The position numbers and the translations under genes were made by a program. From Streptomyces sp. LHD-70 (GTDB lineage: Bacteria; Actinomycetota; Actinomycetes; Streptomycetales; Streptomycetaceae), in assembly GCF_031157275.1 (NCBI RefSeq), contig NZ_JAVIFW010000006.1:366600-430599 (forward strand): 64,000 nucleotides of DNA, given 5' to 3'. This document shows positions 1 to 8,848 of the stretch, one piece after another. Each line of letters begins with the position of its first letter. The first letter of the stretch is position 1. The notes below the pieces were generated by a model that worked only from the letters and a program-made list of their open reading frames with translations, had not been told where the DNA came from and ran no database searches.

Positions 1-163
1 ACAGCGACTGCCCGGACTGACCAGAGGAGAAGGCGTCCTGGAGACCTCCTTCTCGCACTACGCCCCGACCCGCACCACCCCACCCCCGACCCGCCCGCGC
101 ACCGACCTCGACCCGCTCGACCGGAAGGAGTATCTGCTGCGGGTGGCCCGACGGGTGCGCTAA
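1..163 (+). CDS. C-terminal end of a TetM/OtrA-type ribosomal protection protein (partial)
   Basis: The gene enters from the left edge and stops with TAA at 161-163. The visible 53 residues include LPGLTRGEGVLETSFSHYAP and, near the end, PRTDLDPLDRKEYLLRVARR. This matches the conserved C-terminus of tetracycline-resistance ribosomal protection proteins (Tet(M), OtrA), EF-G-like GTPases that release tetracycline from the ribosome. The GTPase domain lies outside the window, so function is inferred from the tail only. Its stop overlaps the stop of the convergent gene by three bases. Confidence 0.75.
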   Translation, partial: QRLPGLTRGEGVLETSFSHYAPTRTTPPPTRPRTDLDPLDRKEYLLRVARRVR

Positions 164-1503
164 CCGAGAGCCCCCGCACCCCCACGCCCCCGCGCGCCCG
201 CTCCCCGCCCCCGCAGCACCGCCGGAGCCAGCGAGTGGGGGAGGAGGTCGGACGGGGAGTCGGGGAGGAGGAGCCTGAGGGACGTGGATTCGCGGAAGCG
301 GTACGGGCGGTGGTCGATGAGCCCGGACAAGTAGCGCCGTACGCGGGAGAGTTCGGCCCGGACCGTGACGGCGCGGGCCGGGTCGCCGAAGAGGTCGGCG
401 GCCAGGTCGGCGGCGGTCCGGCCGGAGGGATGGTGGGAGGCGAGGACGTAGAGGAGTTCCGCGTGCCGGGGGGAGAGGTCGTGGGTCCACGTGCCCGCGC
501 CGCCGGCCACGGTGAGGGTGCTGTGGTGGGTGTGGGTGAGGTCGAGGGTGACCGTCGCACCGTCGGGCGGGCCGGGGGCGCTCGCGGCCGGGTCGAGGCG
601 GAGCAGCCAGCCGCCGCCCGGCAGTTCCTCGACCGTGCACTCGCCGACCGAGGCCAGCCAAGTGCGGCCCGCCGTGCGGGACTTGGACGTGAGGGACTTC
701 GGCAGCGGGATCCGGTCGACGTGCGGCATGCCCGTGACCGCGGCCGTCCAGCCGTTCTCGTCGACGACCAGGGCGCGGCCCGCCATCCGCGCAAGGAGCG
801 GCATCGCCACCGACCGCATCCGCTCCAGGGACCGCAGATGCCGGTTGCGCAGCTCCGCCTCCGCGAGCCGTGTCACCGAGTGGACCAGGGCGAGCGTCGC
901 CGGATGCATCGTGTCCACCGGGCCGCTCACGTCCACCACGCCGATCAACCGACCGTCGCGCGGGTCCGTCAGCGGGGACCCCGCGCACGTCCAGGAGTGA
1001 TGCGTACGGACGAAATGCTCGGCGGAGAAGACCTGCACCGGTCTGCGGACGACCAGCGGGGTGCCGACGCCGTTCGTGCCGACCGTGGACTCCCGCCAGT
1101 CCGCGCCCAGTTCAAAACCGTGGCCGTCCGCCTTGCGCAGCACCGAGGTGTGGCCCTCGCGCCACAGCACCCGGCCGTCGGCGTCGGCCACCACCATGAT
1201 GTGCTGCGCGGCGTCCGCGAACGAGACGAGGCCCTCGCGGAGCACCGGCATGATCTCCCGCAGCGGGGACGTACGCCGGCGCTCCTCCAGGTCCTCCAGG
1301 GCGAGCAGCCCGGCCCGGAAATCGTGGTCCGGATCCACACCGCCGCGCAGCATCCGGTCCCACGACGCCTCGATCACGGGCCGTGGCTCGACCGGCGGTT
1401 CCTGCCCCGAGAGAGCGGCGTCGCGCACGCCCTTGAGCAGCCGGGCGGCGCGGACCGCGTCCATCGCCGCGAGCCGGACCAGGTCGATCGTCGAGTTCGT
1501 CAC
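160..1503 (-). CDS. GAF-domain transcriptional regulator (AcoR-type sensor, winged-helix C-terminus)
   Basis: The predicted 447-residue cytoplasmic regulator starts at GTG 1503, which has GGGGAGG five bases upstream; an upstream in-frame start lacks such a site. The N-terminal part carries the AcoR-like GAF signature GTNGVGTPLVV, HFVRTHHSWTCAGSPLTDP and GVVDVSGP (roughly residues 150-240). There is no AAA+ sigma-54 activation domain. The C-terminus (LSPRHAELLYVLASHHPSGR, then DLFGDPARAVTVRAELSRVR) looks like a winged-helix DNA-binding domain, as in many Streptomyces GAF regulators. The neighbouring acyl-CoA dehydrogenase, read in the same direction, is the obvious candidate target. The ligand is unknown. 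Confidence 0.8.
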   Translation of the reverse strand: MTNSTIDLVRLAAMDAVRAARLLKGVRDAALSGQEPPVEPRPVIEASWDRMLRGGVDPDHDFRAGLLALEDLEERRRTSPLREIMPVLREGLVSFADAAQHIMVVADADGRVLWREGHTSVLRKADGHGFELGADWRESTVGTNGVGTPLVVRRPVQVFSAEHFVRTHHSWTCAGSPLTDPRDGRLIGVVDVSGPVDTMHPATLALVHSVTRLAEAELRNRHLRSLERMRSVAMPLLARMAGRALVVDENGWTAAVTGMPHVDRIPLPKSLTSKSRTAGRTWLASVGECTVEELPGGGWLLRLDPAASAPGPPDGATVTLDLTHTHHSTLTVAGGAGTWTHDLSPRHAELLYVLASHHPSGRTAADLAADLFGDPARAVTVRAELSRVRRYLSGLIDHRPYRFRESTSLRLLLPDSPSDLLPHSLAPAVLRGRGAGARGRGGAGALG

Positions 1504-1574
1504 CGGTGCCTCCCCGAAACCCCAGTGAAGGGGGTGCACCCCATGGTCCCGCCGGAGCGGACGGAATGCTCGCC

Positions 1575-1615
1575 GTTGGCGCGAGTCGATGCAACGGTCT
1601 GCAACCCTCGCCAAC
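1575..1615. promoter_or_regulatory. Inverted repeat with internal TGCAAC direct repeats upstream of the GAF regulator
   Basis: The arms GTTGGCG (1575-1581) and CGCCAAC (1609-1615) flank two TGCAAC repeats spaced ten bases apart (1590-1605). The block lies 72-112 bases upstream of the regulator start and is a candidate operator, possibly autoregulatory. This is inference from symmetry only. Confidence 0.35.
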
Positions 1616-1643
1616 AAGCGAGCAGTTGACCGAAACTCTTCCC

Positions 1644-1727
1644 AACGCCGCTTCTGCGGCGTTCGCGCTCCTCTTTACGGGGCCAGAGGGCAGGAGTGGT
1701 GCCGTGTCGGCGCGGCATCACTCCTGC
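1644..1727. terminator. Two hairpins: AACGCCGC stem-loop and a 15-bp stem terminator
   Basis: AACGCCGC-TTCT-GCGGCGTT (1644-1663) is a perfect 8-bp stem. A second hairpin pairs 1690-1704 with 1713-1727 (GCAGGAGTGGTGCCG with CGGCATCACTCCTGC, one G-U-type mismatch). Both follow the stop of the minus-strand acyl-CoA dehydrogenase and precede the GAF regulator, so the larger one is a likely terminator between the two genes. Confidence 0.6.
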
Positions 1728-1767
1728 TCCTCTCTTACGTCGTCCTGCGGCCTTGACTTGTCCGCAA

Positions 1768-1815
1768 GCTCCCCCGGCTACCGCTGGGACGTGCCCCCGG
1801 ACGGGCTGGATTGTG
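1768..1815. repeat. Dispersed Streptomyces intergenic repeat copy
   Basis: Contains CTCCCCCGGCTACCGCTGGG and CCCCCGGACGGGCTGGATTG. The same modules, inverted, recur at about 56080-56135. It overlaps the last codons of the acyl-CoA dehydrogenase. Confidence 0.55.
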
Positions 1816-3439
1816 GCGCCGCCCGCTCGACCACCGCCCTCAGATTCAAGCTGTGCGGCAGCGTGCCGAACGCCGACCCCCAGTCGCCACCCAACCGCGA
1901 AGCGCAGAACGCGTCCGCGACGTCCGGTGGGGCGAAGCGGACCAGGAGGGAGCCCTGGAGGACCAGGGCCAGGCGTTCCACGACGCGGCGGGCGCGGGCC
2001 TCGATGCCGTGCAGGTCGGAGAGTTCGGTGAGCAGGTCCTTGATCGCGCCGTCGAGGCGGTGGTCCGCACCGCGGGAGCGGCCGACCTCGCGCAGGAACG
2101 CGTCGAGCGCGAGCGGTTCGCGCTGCAGGGCGCGCAGCGCGTCGAGGGCCTGGACGTTGCCCGCGCCCTCCCAGATCGAGTTGAGCGGCGACTCGCGCAG
2201 CAGGCGCGGCATGCCGGACTCCTCCACGTAACCATTGCCGCCCAGGCACTCCGACGCCTCGACCGCGACCGGCGTGCACCGCTTCGTCACCCAGTACTTC
2301 GCCGCCGGAAGCGCGAGCCGCAGGAACGCCCGCTCCTGGTCGCCCCCGTCGTCGTACGCCGCCGCGAGCCGCAGCGAAAGGGTCGTCGCCGCCTCCGACT
2401 CCAGGGCCAGGTCCGCGAGGACGTTCCGCATCAGCGGCTTGTCGATCAGCGGGCCGCCGAACGCACTGCGGTACGTGGTGTGGTGCACCGCCTGCGCGAC
2501 GGCCTGCCGCATGAGTGCCGCCGAGCCGAGCACGCAGTCCAGGCGGGTCGCCGCGACCATCTCGATGATGGTCCGCACCCCGCGCCCCTCCTCGCCGACC
2601 CGGCGCGCCCACGTCCCGTCGAACTCGACCTCCGCGGAGGCGTTCGAGCGGTTGCCCAGCTTGTCCTTGAGCCGCTGGATGGCGAACGCGTTGCGGGTGC
2701 CGTCGTCCAGGACGCGCGGCACGAGGAAGCAGGTCAGACCGTCCGGGGCCTGCGCGAGGACCAGGAAGCCGTCCGACATCGGCGCGGAGCAGAACCACTT
2801 GTGGCCGCGCAGCACATACGCGTCCGGCTCCGACAAGGGCTCCGCGGACGTCGTGTTGGCCCGTACGTCGCTGCCGCCCTGCTTCTCCGTCATGCCCATC
2901 CCGAGGAGCACCCCGGTCTTCTGCGCGGCGGGCCTGAGCCCCGGCTCGTACACCGTGGACGTCAGCTTCGGCTCCCACACGGCCGCCAGCGAAGGCTCGG
3001 TGCGCAGTGCGGGGACCGCCGCGTGCGTCATCGACACCGGGCAGCCGTGCCCCGCTTCCGCCTGCGTCCACACCAGGAACCCGGCGGCCCGGCGCACATG
3101 GCCGCCCGGCCGGGTCCACGCCGAGGTGAGGCCCGCGGACACGGCCCGGTCGAGGAGCCGGTGCCAGGCCGGGTGGAAGTCGACCTCGTCGATGCGGTGG
3201 CCGTAGCGGTCGTGCGTACGCAGCTTCGGCGGGTTCTCGTCGGCGCGGGCGCCCCACTCCTGGACCTCGGCCGATCCGGCGGCGGCGCCGAGCGCGCCGA
3301 GCTCCGCGCGTGCGCCGTCGAGGAGTTCCGGGTCGAGGTGCCGCTCGACCGCCTCGGTGAGGGCGCGGTCGGAGGTGAAGACGTCGTATCCCACCAGGGG
3401 TGGGGCCTGGTTGGTCACGGTGTGGGTGCTTGCTGCCAT
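1778..3439 (-). CDS. Acyl-CoA dehydrogenase, AidB-like
   Basis: A predicted 553-residue FAD enzyme, longer than the ~380-residue mitochondrial-type family and similar to the AidB/ACAD11-like bacterial group. Recognisable segments are GMGMTEKQGGSDVRANTT (flavin and substrate binding), LRGHKWFCSAPMSD, IQRLKDKLGNRSNASAEVEF, ASECLGGNGYVEESGMPRLL and SPLNSIWEGAGNVQALD. Members oxidise acyl-CoAs or, for AidB, are induced by DNA alkylation; the substrate cannot be read. The start ATG 3439 was chosen over an upstream in-frame ATG because the protein then begins MAASTHTVTNQAPP, close to the conserved region. It is transcribed divergently from the YihY gene 17 bases away and toward the GAF regulator. 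Confidence 0.9.
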   Translation of the reverse strand: MAASTHTVTNQAPPLVGYDVFTSDRALTEAVERHLDPELLDGARAELGALGAAAGSAEVQEWGARADENPPKLRTHDRYGHRIDEVDFHPAWHRLLDRAVSAGLTSAWTRPGGHVRRAAGFLVWTQAEAGHGCPVSMTHAAVPALRTEPSLAAVWEPKLTSTVYEPGLRPAAQKTGVLLGMGMTEKQGGSDVRANTTSAEPLSEPDAYVLRGHKWFCSAPMSDGFLVLAQAPDGLTCFLVPRVLDDGTRNAFAIQRLKDKLGNRSNASAEVEFDGTWARRVGEEGRGVRTIIEMVAATRLDCVLGSAALMRQAVAQAVHHTTYRSAFGGPLIDKPLMRNVLADLALESEAATTLSLRLAAAYDDGGDQERAFLRLALPAAKYWVTKRCTPVAVEASECLGGNGYVEESGMPRLLRESPLNSIWEGAGNVQALDALRALQREPLALDAFLREVGRSRGADHRLDGAIKDLLTELSDLHGIEARARRVVERLALVLQGSLLVRFAPPDVADAFCASRLGGDWGSAFGTLPHSLNLRAVVERAAPQSSPSGGTSQR

Positions 3440-3456
3440 GCGGATACGGTAAGGAG

Positions 3457-4626
3457 GTGCACCAGGCAAACGAAACACCTGAGCAGGGCTCAGGACGGCT
3501 CCACCGCGCTCGGGTCCTCTACCGGAACATGTCGAAGCGCAAAACCGCCTGGCTGCTGCTGAAGGACACCGTCGACTCCTGCGTCGAGTACCGCATCCTC
3601 GGCCTCGCCGCCGAAGCAGCGTTCTTCACGCTCCTCTCCGTACCGCCGCTGCTGCTCAGCCTCATCGGACTCCTCGGGTACGTCGATACCTGGACCGGCG
3701 CCGACACCATCCAGTCGGTGCGCGAGAACATCCTGGAGGCCTCGCGGACCGTGCTCTCCGACCAGGGCGTCACGGAGATCGCACAGCCGATCCTCGACGA
3801 CGTGATGAAGGGCGGCAGACCCGACGTCATCTCCATCGGCTTCGGGCTGTCCCTGTGGTCGGGCTCGCGGGCGGTGACGGTCTTCATCGACACGATCACC
3901 GTGATGTACGGGCTCGACGGGGTGCGCGGCATCGTCAAGACCCGGCTGCTCGCGTTCCTGCTGTTCTTGGTGGCGCTGCTGATCGGCTCGGTGGCGCTGC
4001 CGCTGATGGTGGCGGGGCCGGATGCCGTGATCAACCTGTTCTCGTGGTCCGAGAGCCTGGTGCGGTTCCTGTACTGGCCCGTGGTGATCGTGCTGAGCAT
4101 CATCTTCCTGACGACGCTGTACCACGTGTCCGTGCCCGTGCGGTCGCCGTGGGTGGAGGACGTGCCCGGTGCGCTGGTGGCGCTCGGGATGTGGGTGCTC
4201 GGCAGCTTCCTGCTGCGGATCTACCTCAGCAACACCGTCGAGGGGCCGAGCGGACGACCCACGATCTACGGTTCGCTGGCCGCGCCGATCGCCGTGCTGC
4301 TGTGGATCGGCGTCGGCGCGTTCGCGGTGCTCGTGGGGGCCGCGGTGAACGCCGCGATCGACCGGGTGTGGCCGTCCGTCGCCACGGCGGCCGCGCGGGC
4401 CGCGAACGAGCGGGTACGGGAGCAGCGTGCCGCCGAGGTCGTCGCGCGGGCCAAGGCGGCGCGCGCCGCGCAGGAGGACCCGGACAACCCCGAGATGCCC
4501 TCGGAGTTCCCCGAGCGCTGGGCCCAGTTCCTCCCCCCGGAGGACGTCACGGGCCGCCTGCGCACCCACCACCACCGCAAGAACGGCGAGCCGGGCCCCC
4601 CGGAGAACCGCCCGCCGCGCGACTGA
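3457..4626 (+). CDS. YihY/BrkB-family integral membrane protein
   Basis: Predicted inner-membrane protein of about 389 residues with six hydrophobic segments and the family hallmarks LAAEAAFFTLLSVPPLLLSL near the N-terminus, GSRAVTVFIDTITVMYGLDG in the middle and TIYGSLAAPIAVLLWIGVGA near the end. The C-terminal ~90 residues are charged and cytoplasmic. Start choice is uncertain: GTG 3457 immediately follows AAGGAG and gives an N-terminus (ETPEQGSGRLHRARVLYRN) that resembles Streptomyces relatives; ATG 3529 (MSKRKTAW) is the alternative. The physiological role of this family is unsettled. Confidence 0.85.
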   Translation: MHQANETPEQGSGRLHRARVLYRNMSKRKTAWLLLKDTVDSCVEYRILGLAAEAAFFTLLSVPPLLLSLIGLLGYVDTWTGADTIQSVRENILEASRTVLSDQGVTEIAQPILDDVMKGGRPDVISIGFGLSLWSGSRAVTVFIDTITVMYGLDGVRGIVKTRLLAFLLFLVALLIGSVALPLMVAGPDAVINLFSWSESLVRFLYWPVVIVLSIIFLTTLYHVSVPVRSPWVEDVPGALVALGMWVLGSFLLRIYLSNTVEGPSGRPTIYGSLAAPIAVLLWIGVGAFAVLVGAAVNAAIDRVWPSVATAAARAANERVREQRAAEVVARAKAARAAQEDPDNPEMPSEFPERWAQFLPPEDVTGRLRTHHHRKNGEPGPPENRPPRD

Positions 4627-4639
4627 TCCGGTGCGCCGG

Positions 4640-4762
4640 CGTTCTTCGCCGGAGGGGCTCAATTTGGCCCCCATAGGGGCGCGGGGAACTGCGCGACCAG
4701 CCACGACGGCGGGTCAGCCGATAGACAGCGCCGCAGGCTTTCGGGAAGGGGCGGGGAGGGGA
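4640..4762. repeat. Dispersed intergenic repeat: CGCCGGAGGGGCT and GGGAAGGGGCGGGGAGGGG modules
   Basis: No gene lies between 4627 and 4776. The gap holds GCCGGAGGGGCTCAATTTGG, GGCGCGGGGAACTGCGCGAC and CGGGAAGGGGCGGGGAGGGG. The last module recurs almost unchanged at 21072-21090 and 56152-56171. It may double as a terminator region for the YihY gene. Confidence 0.6.
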
Positions 4763-4776
4763 TGAAGACCCGGGAG

Positions 4777-5553
4777 TCAGCCCCGCGCCACCGGAACCAC
4801 CACCGGCGACCCGTCCCCCGGGGCCCGCAGGATGTCCGCGTCGATGCCGTACAACTCCTTGACCAGGGACGCGTCGACGACCTCGCGGGAGGGGCCGTGG
4901 GCGATCACCTTGCCCGCGTTCATCGCGACGATCGTGTCGGCGTAGCGTGCCGCGCTCGCCAGGTCGTGCAGGACCATCACCACCGTGCGGCCCGCGGCGG
5001 CGACCTCGCGGACTAGTTCCAGGACCTCCACGGCGTGGCCGAGGTCGAGGGCGCTGGTCGGCTCGTCGAGCAGTACGATCGGTGTCTCCTGTGCGAGGAC
5101 CATCGCGAGCCAGCAGCGCTGTCGTTGACCGCCGGACAGCTGGTCGAGGCGGCGCTCGGCGAGCTCGGTGGTGCCGGTGGCGTCGAGGGCCCCGCGCACC
5201 GCCCGCTCGTCCTCGCGGGACCACTGGCGGAACAGGCCCTGGTGCGGGTGGCGGCCGTAGCGGACCAGGCCCGCGACGGTCACGGCCTCCGGGGCCTGCG
5301 GCGACTGCGGGAGGAGCGCGATGCGATGGGCGGCGGCGCGCTGGCGCAGCTGCCAGACGTCGGCGTCCCCGGCGCGCACGCTGCCCGAACTCGGCCTGTG
5401 CAGGCGGGCCATGGCGCGAAGGAGAGTCGACTTGCCGCAGCCGTTGGGGCCGACGATCGCCACGACCTGCCCCGCGGGCACCGACAGGTCGACGCCGCGT
5501 ACGGCGGTGTGGCCCGGGTAGCCCGCGGTGAGGGCCTCTACGGCGAGATGCAT
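4777..5553 (-). CDS. Ferric-siderophore ABC transporter ATP-binding protein (FecE/FepC type)
   Basis: Predicted 258-residue ATPase. It carries Walker A GPNGCGKST (about residues 35-43), the ABC signature LSGGQRQRCWLAM, Walker B IVLLDEPTSALD and the H-loop VVMVLHDLASAARYAD. The insertion VRYGRHPHQGLFRQWSREDE is typical of iron-chelate importer ATPases. It energises uptake through the two FecCD-type permeases just upstream in the same minus-strand operon (5-base gap). Start ATG 5553 gives MHLAVEALTAGYPG. Under the divergent iron box at 7747-7765, it should be induced when iron is short. Confidence 0.93.
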   Translation of the reverse strand: MHLAVEALTAGYPGHTAVRGVDLSVPAGQVVAIVGPNGCGKSTLLRAMARLHRPSSGSVRAGDADVWQLRQRAAAHRIALLPQSPQAPEAVTVAGLVRYGRHPHQGLFRQWSREDERAVRGALDATGTTELAERRLDQLSGGQRQRCWLAMVLAQETPIVLLDEPTSALDLGHAVEVLELVREVAAAGRTVVMVLHDLASAARYADTIVAMNAGKVIAHGPSREVVDASLVKELYGIDADILRAPGDGSPVVVPVARG

Positions 5554-5558
5554 GAAGG

Positions 5559-6662
5559 TCAGGCCTTTCCGGAAGCGGGGCGAGAGGTGCCGAACAGCAC
5601 CCACAGCAGGAACGGTCCGCCGAGGACGCTGGTGATGACGCCGACGGGGATCTCTACGGGCGCGACGACCCGGCCGAGCGCGTCGGCCGCTCCGATCAGC
5701 GCCGCGCCGACGAGCGCGGAGCCGATCACGGGCACGCGCGTGGGCCCGCCGAGCCGGCCCGCGATCACCGGTGCGGCGAGCGCCACGAAGGCGATCGGGC
5801 CGCCGATGCCCACGGCGACGCCCGCGAGCGCCACCGCGAGGGCGAGCGTGGTGGCCCGTACGGCGGTGAGGTTGACGCCGAGGGTGCTCGCCATGTCGTC
5901 GTCGAAGCGCAGGAGTTGGAGGCGGCTGCCGGCCACGAGGGCGAGCGGCACGAGGACGATCAGGACGGCGAGCAGGGGTGTGCCGACGGTCCAGTCGCGG
6001 CCGCTGAGGCTGCCGACCGTCCACAGGAAGACGCCGCCCGCGGTGTTGTCGTTCTCGCGGGACATGACCAGGTCGGTGACGGCGCCGATGACGGTGGAGA
6101 GGCCGATGCCGACGACGAGCAGCCGGTAGCCGCGGCTGCCCGCGCCGCCCGCGCACAGGACGACGAGGACGGCGGCGCCGACCGCGCCAAGGGGGCCGAG
6201 CCACCAGTCGCCGATCAGGCCGGTGCTGGAGCCGACGACGGAGGCGACGACGGCCGCGGTGGCACCCTCGTTGACGCCGATGACGTCGGGGGTGGCGAGC
6301 CGGTTGCCCGCGAGGGTCTGGGTGAGGCAGCCGGAGATCCCGAGGGCCGCGCCGACCATCAGGCCGACCGCGATCCGCGGCAGCCGGAAGTCCTGCACGA
6401 GCATCACGGTGGCCCGGTCACCCGTGCCCATCAGGCCCTTGAGGGTGTCTCCGAAGCCCATGCCCGTGGACGAGGCGAACGCGCCGAGCGCCGTGATCAG
6501 GGCGATCAGCACGCCGAGCCCGACCGCGACGAGCGCGCTGCGGTACGGGAACAGCCAGGAGAGGGCGCCCGCGCGGACGACGGTGGAGTCGGGCGGCGTG
6601 ATGTCCCTGCCCGATCCGTGTGCGAGGGGCGACGGGGACGTCGAGGAATCGGTCGTACTCAT
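5559..6662 (-). CDS. FecCD-family siderophore ABC transporter permease
   Basis: Predicted 367-residue polytopic permease with about nine or ten membrane segments and FecCD landmarks: PRIAVGLMVGAALGISGCLT, ANRLATPDVIGVNEGA, VGIGGPIAFVALAAPVIAGR and PVEIPVGVITSVLGGPFLLW. It should form the heterodimeric channel with the product of the overlapping upstream gene (ATGA overlap at 6659-6662). The hydrophilic first 35 residues are cytoplasmic. Confidence 0.92.
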   Translation of the reverse strand: MSTTDSSTSPSPLAHGSGRDITPPDSTVVRAGALSWLFPYRSALVAVGLGVLIALITALGAFASSTGMGFGDTLKGLMGTGDRATVMLVQDFRLPRIAVGLMVGAALGISGCLTQTLAGNRLATPDVIGVNEGATAAVVASVVGSSTGLIGDWWLGPLGAVGAAVLVVLCAGGAGSRGYRLLVVGIGLSTVIGAVTDLVMSRENDNTAGGVFLWTVGSLSGRDWTVGTPLLAVLIVLVPLALVAGSRLQLLRFDDDMASTLGVNLTAVRATTLALAVALAGVAVGIGGPIAFVALAAPVIAGRLGGPTRVPVIGSALVGAALIGAADALGRVVAPVEIPVGVITSVLGGPFLLWVLFGTSRPASGKA

Positions 6663-7747
6663 GCCGAAGCTCCCGCCATGGACATCCGGTTGGTGCGTGC
6701 GATCCAGATGAGCAGCGGGCCGCCGATGAAGGCGAGGAGCACGCTGACCGGGGTCTCCCAGGGGCGGATCACGACGCGGGCGAGCAGGTCGGCGACGATC
6801 AGGACGTTGGCGGCGACCAGTGCGGAGAGCAGCAGTTGGGACGCGAGCCGGGGACCGCTGACCGTGCGGGCCGCGTACGGGGCGAGCAGCCCGAGGAAGG
6901 CGACGGGACCGGCGAGCGCGACCGCCGAACCGGCGAGCAGCGTCACCGCCCCGGCGACCACGAGCCGGATACGGCCCGGGTGGTGGCCGAGGGAGCGGGC
7001 GCTGTCGTCGCCGAGGGCGAGCGCGCCGAGCGGCCGGACGCAGCCGAACGCGACGAGCAGGCCGACGGCGATCAGCGGCAGCAGCGGATACGTGTCGGAG
7101 GTGTCGATGCCCGCGAGCGAACCGATGGTCCAGTAGCGGTAGGTGTCGAAGGTCGACTGGGTGCTGAGCAGGACGTACGAGGTCAGTCCGTGGAAGGTCG
7201 CGCCGAGCGCCGAGCCGGCGAGGACCAGGCGCAGCGGGGACCCCGCGGCGCGTCCGGAGGCGGCGAGCAGCAGGACGACGGCGCTCGTGGCCATGCCGCC
7301 GACGAGGGCCCAGAGGAGCATCGCGTAGGGGGAGTCGACCCCGAAGTACGTGAGACCGATCACCACGCCGAGCGCGGCGCCGGAGTTGACGCCGAGAAGT
7401 CCGGTCTCGGCGAGCGGGTTGCGTGTGACGGCCTGGAGGAGGCAGCCCGCGGCGCCGAGCGAGACGCCGACGAGGACGGCGGCGACGGTGCGCGGCAGGC
7501 GTACGTCCATGACGGCCAGGCGCACTTGGGCGTCCGCGCGGGCCGAGGGGTCGCCGAGGAGGAAGTCCCAGGCGCGGCCGACAGTGCTGGAGCCGGTGCC
7601 GATCAGGAGTGAGAGCAGGGCCAGGAGAAGCAGGAGCGCCACAAGTGCGGCCGCCGCCAGGAGAGTTGGGCGATGCATCCGTTTCGGCCTCGTTGTCGGC
7701 GGTTCGGCCTGGGCCCTGGACACCCCGCCCTCTTGCGTGATCGACAT
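6659..7747 (-). CDS. FecCD-family siderophore ABC transporter permease, first gene of the import operon
   Basis: Predicted 362-residue partner permease with PRTVAAVLVGVSLGAAGCLL, TRNPLAETGLLGVNSGAALG, LAGPVAFLGLLAPYAART and PWETPVSVLLAFIGGPLLIW. The start is ambiguous: ATG 7747 abuts the iron box, which leaves little or no 5' leader, whereas GTG 7723 (VSRAQAEPP) has AGAGGG a few bases upstream and would leave room for a promoter overlapping the box. The protein with the downstream permease and ATPase makes a complete importer; the binding protein is encoded divergently. Confidence 0.9.
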   Translation of the reverse strand: MSITQEGGVSRAQAEPPTTRPKRMHRPTLLAAAALVALLLLLALLSLLIGTGSSTVGRAWDFLLGDPSARADAQVRLAVMDVRLPRTVAAVLVGVSLGAAGCLLQAVTRNPLAETGLLGVNSGAALGVVIGLTYFGVDSPYAMLLWALVGGMATSAVVLLLAASGRAAGSPLRLVLAGSALGATFHGLTSYVLLSTQSTFDTYRYWTIGSLAGIDTSDTYPLLPLIAVGLLVAFGCVRPLGALALGDDSARSLGHHPGRIRLVVAGAVTLLAGSAVALAGPVAFLGLLAPYAARTVSGPRLASQLLLSALVAANVLIVADLLARVVIRPWETPVSVLLAFIGGPLLIWIARTNRMSMAGASA

Positions 7748-7765
7748 AAAGTTAGCCTAACCTAA
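7747..7765. promoter_or_regulatory. DmdR1/IdeR-type iron box in the divergent siderophore promoter
   Basis: TAAAGTTAGCCTAACCTAA matches the inverted DtxR/IdeR consensus TTAGGTTAGCCTAACCTAA at 17 of 19 positions. It lies between the importer operon (minus) and the receptor-biosynthesis operon (plus), so one iron-dependent repressor could shut both when iron is abundant. The repressor gene is not in this window. Confidence 0.85.
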
Positions 7766-7870
7766 GTAACGCAACGGGTTGATGTCCGGGGTGAATACCC
7801 CGCCATGCCCGGATTCGCCCCACCGAAGTGCCGTCCGGCACGGGAACCTGAACCTTCGGAGACGTACGCC

Positions 7871-8848
7871 ATGTCCACTCACACCACTCCTCGCGCCCGG
7901 CTGACCGCGGTGGCCGCCGTCACCATCGCCTCCGCGCTCACGCTCGCCGCCTGTGGATCGGACAAGGCCGACACCACCGCCAACGCCGATGGCAGCGACG
8001 CCAAGAAGGTGTCGGTCACCGACGCCACCGGCAAGAAGGTCCAGGTCCCGGCCGACCCGAAGAACGTCGTCGCGCTCAGCGAGATGGACCTCGACTCCTC
8101 GCTCGCCCTCGGTGTGAAGCCCGTCGGACTCACCGCGGGCCGCGGCCAGAAGGGCGCCCCCGAGTACCTGGCAGGTGAGGCCAAGGGCATCCCCGTCGTC
8201 GGCGCCGTCACCGGACCCGACATCGAGAAGGTGCTGCAGGCCAAGCCGGACGTCATCCTCGCCGGACAGCTCGCCGACCAGCAGGTGCTCGAGCAGTTGT
8301 CCGAGATAGCCCCGACCGTCGTCACCGTCGACAGGACGAAGAGCTGGAAGAAGGCCCTCTCCCTCACCGGCCAGGTGCTCGGCAAGGAGAACGAGGCCAA
8401 GGACTTCCTCGCCGACTACGACAAGAAGACCGCCGAGCTGAAGAAGAACCTCGGCGGCAACGCCGGCGCCACCGTGTCCGTGGCCCGCTACTCCGCCAAG
8501 GGCACCGCCGTCATGCAGCAGGGCGTGTTTATCTCCGACGTCCTGGGAGACCTCGGCTTCAAGCGGCCCGGCATCCAGAACGACAAGGGCCAGGGCCACT
8601 CCACGCCGCTCAGCGACGAGGACCTGAAGCAGATCGACGCCGACTGGCTGTTCGTCGGCACCCTCGCCTCCACCGGCAAGGACGCCGACCTCTTCGGCGA
8701 GCTCAAGGACAAGGCCGCGTACCAGCAGCTCGATGCCGTCAAGGACGGTCACGTCACCGAGATCGACGGCTCCAAGTGGACCAGCCTCGGCGGCGCCAAC
8801 GCGGCCGTCTCCGTGCTCGACGACATCGAGAAGGCGATGGCCAAGTGA
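7871..8848 (+). CDS. Iron-siderophore ABC transporter substrate-binding lipoprotein
   Basis: Predicted 325-residue lipoprotein. The signal peptide ends in a lipobox LAAC with Cys28 as the lipidation site, followed by a Ser/Asp/Thr-rich linker. The mature part is a class III (FepB/FecB-like) periplasmic-binding fold: [40 protein letters not shown], and near the C-terminus [23 protein letters not shown] 7871 was chosen because it places the signal peptide at the N-terminus and has CGGAG upstream. It should capture the ferric siderophore made by the following genes. Its stop overlaps the GTG of dhbA. Confidence 0.93.
   Translation: MSTHTTPRARLTAVAAVTIASALTLAACGSDKADTTANADGSDAKKVSVTDATGKKVQVPADPKNVVALSEMDLDSSLALGVKPVGLTAGRGQKGAPEYLAGEAKGIPVVGAVTGPDIEKVLQAKPDVILAGQLADQQVLEQLSEIAPTVVTVDRTKSWKKALSLTGQVLGKENEAKDFLADYDKKTAELKKNLGGNAGATVSVARYSAKGTAVMQQGVFISDVLGDLGFKRPGIQNDKGQGHSTPLSDEDLKQIDADWLFVGTLASTGKDADLFGELKDKAAYQQLDAVKDGHVTEIDGSKWTSLGGANAAVSVLDDIEKAMAK

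Noticed and set aside
235..1629. 464-codon plus-strand ORF across the GAF regulator
   Set aside because: Shadow frame of high-GC coding on the other strand; Arg/Gly/Glu-rich with no motif, while the minus frame has clear GAF signatures.
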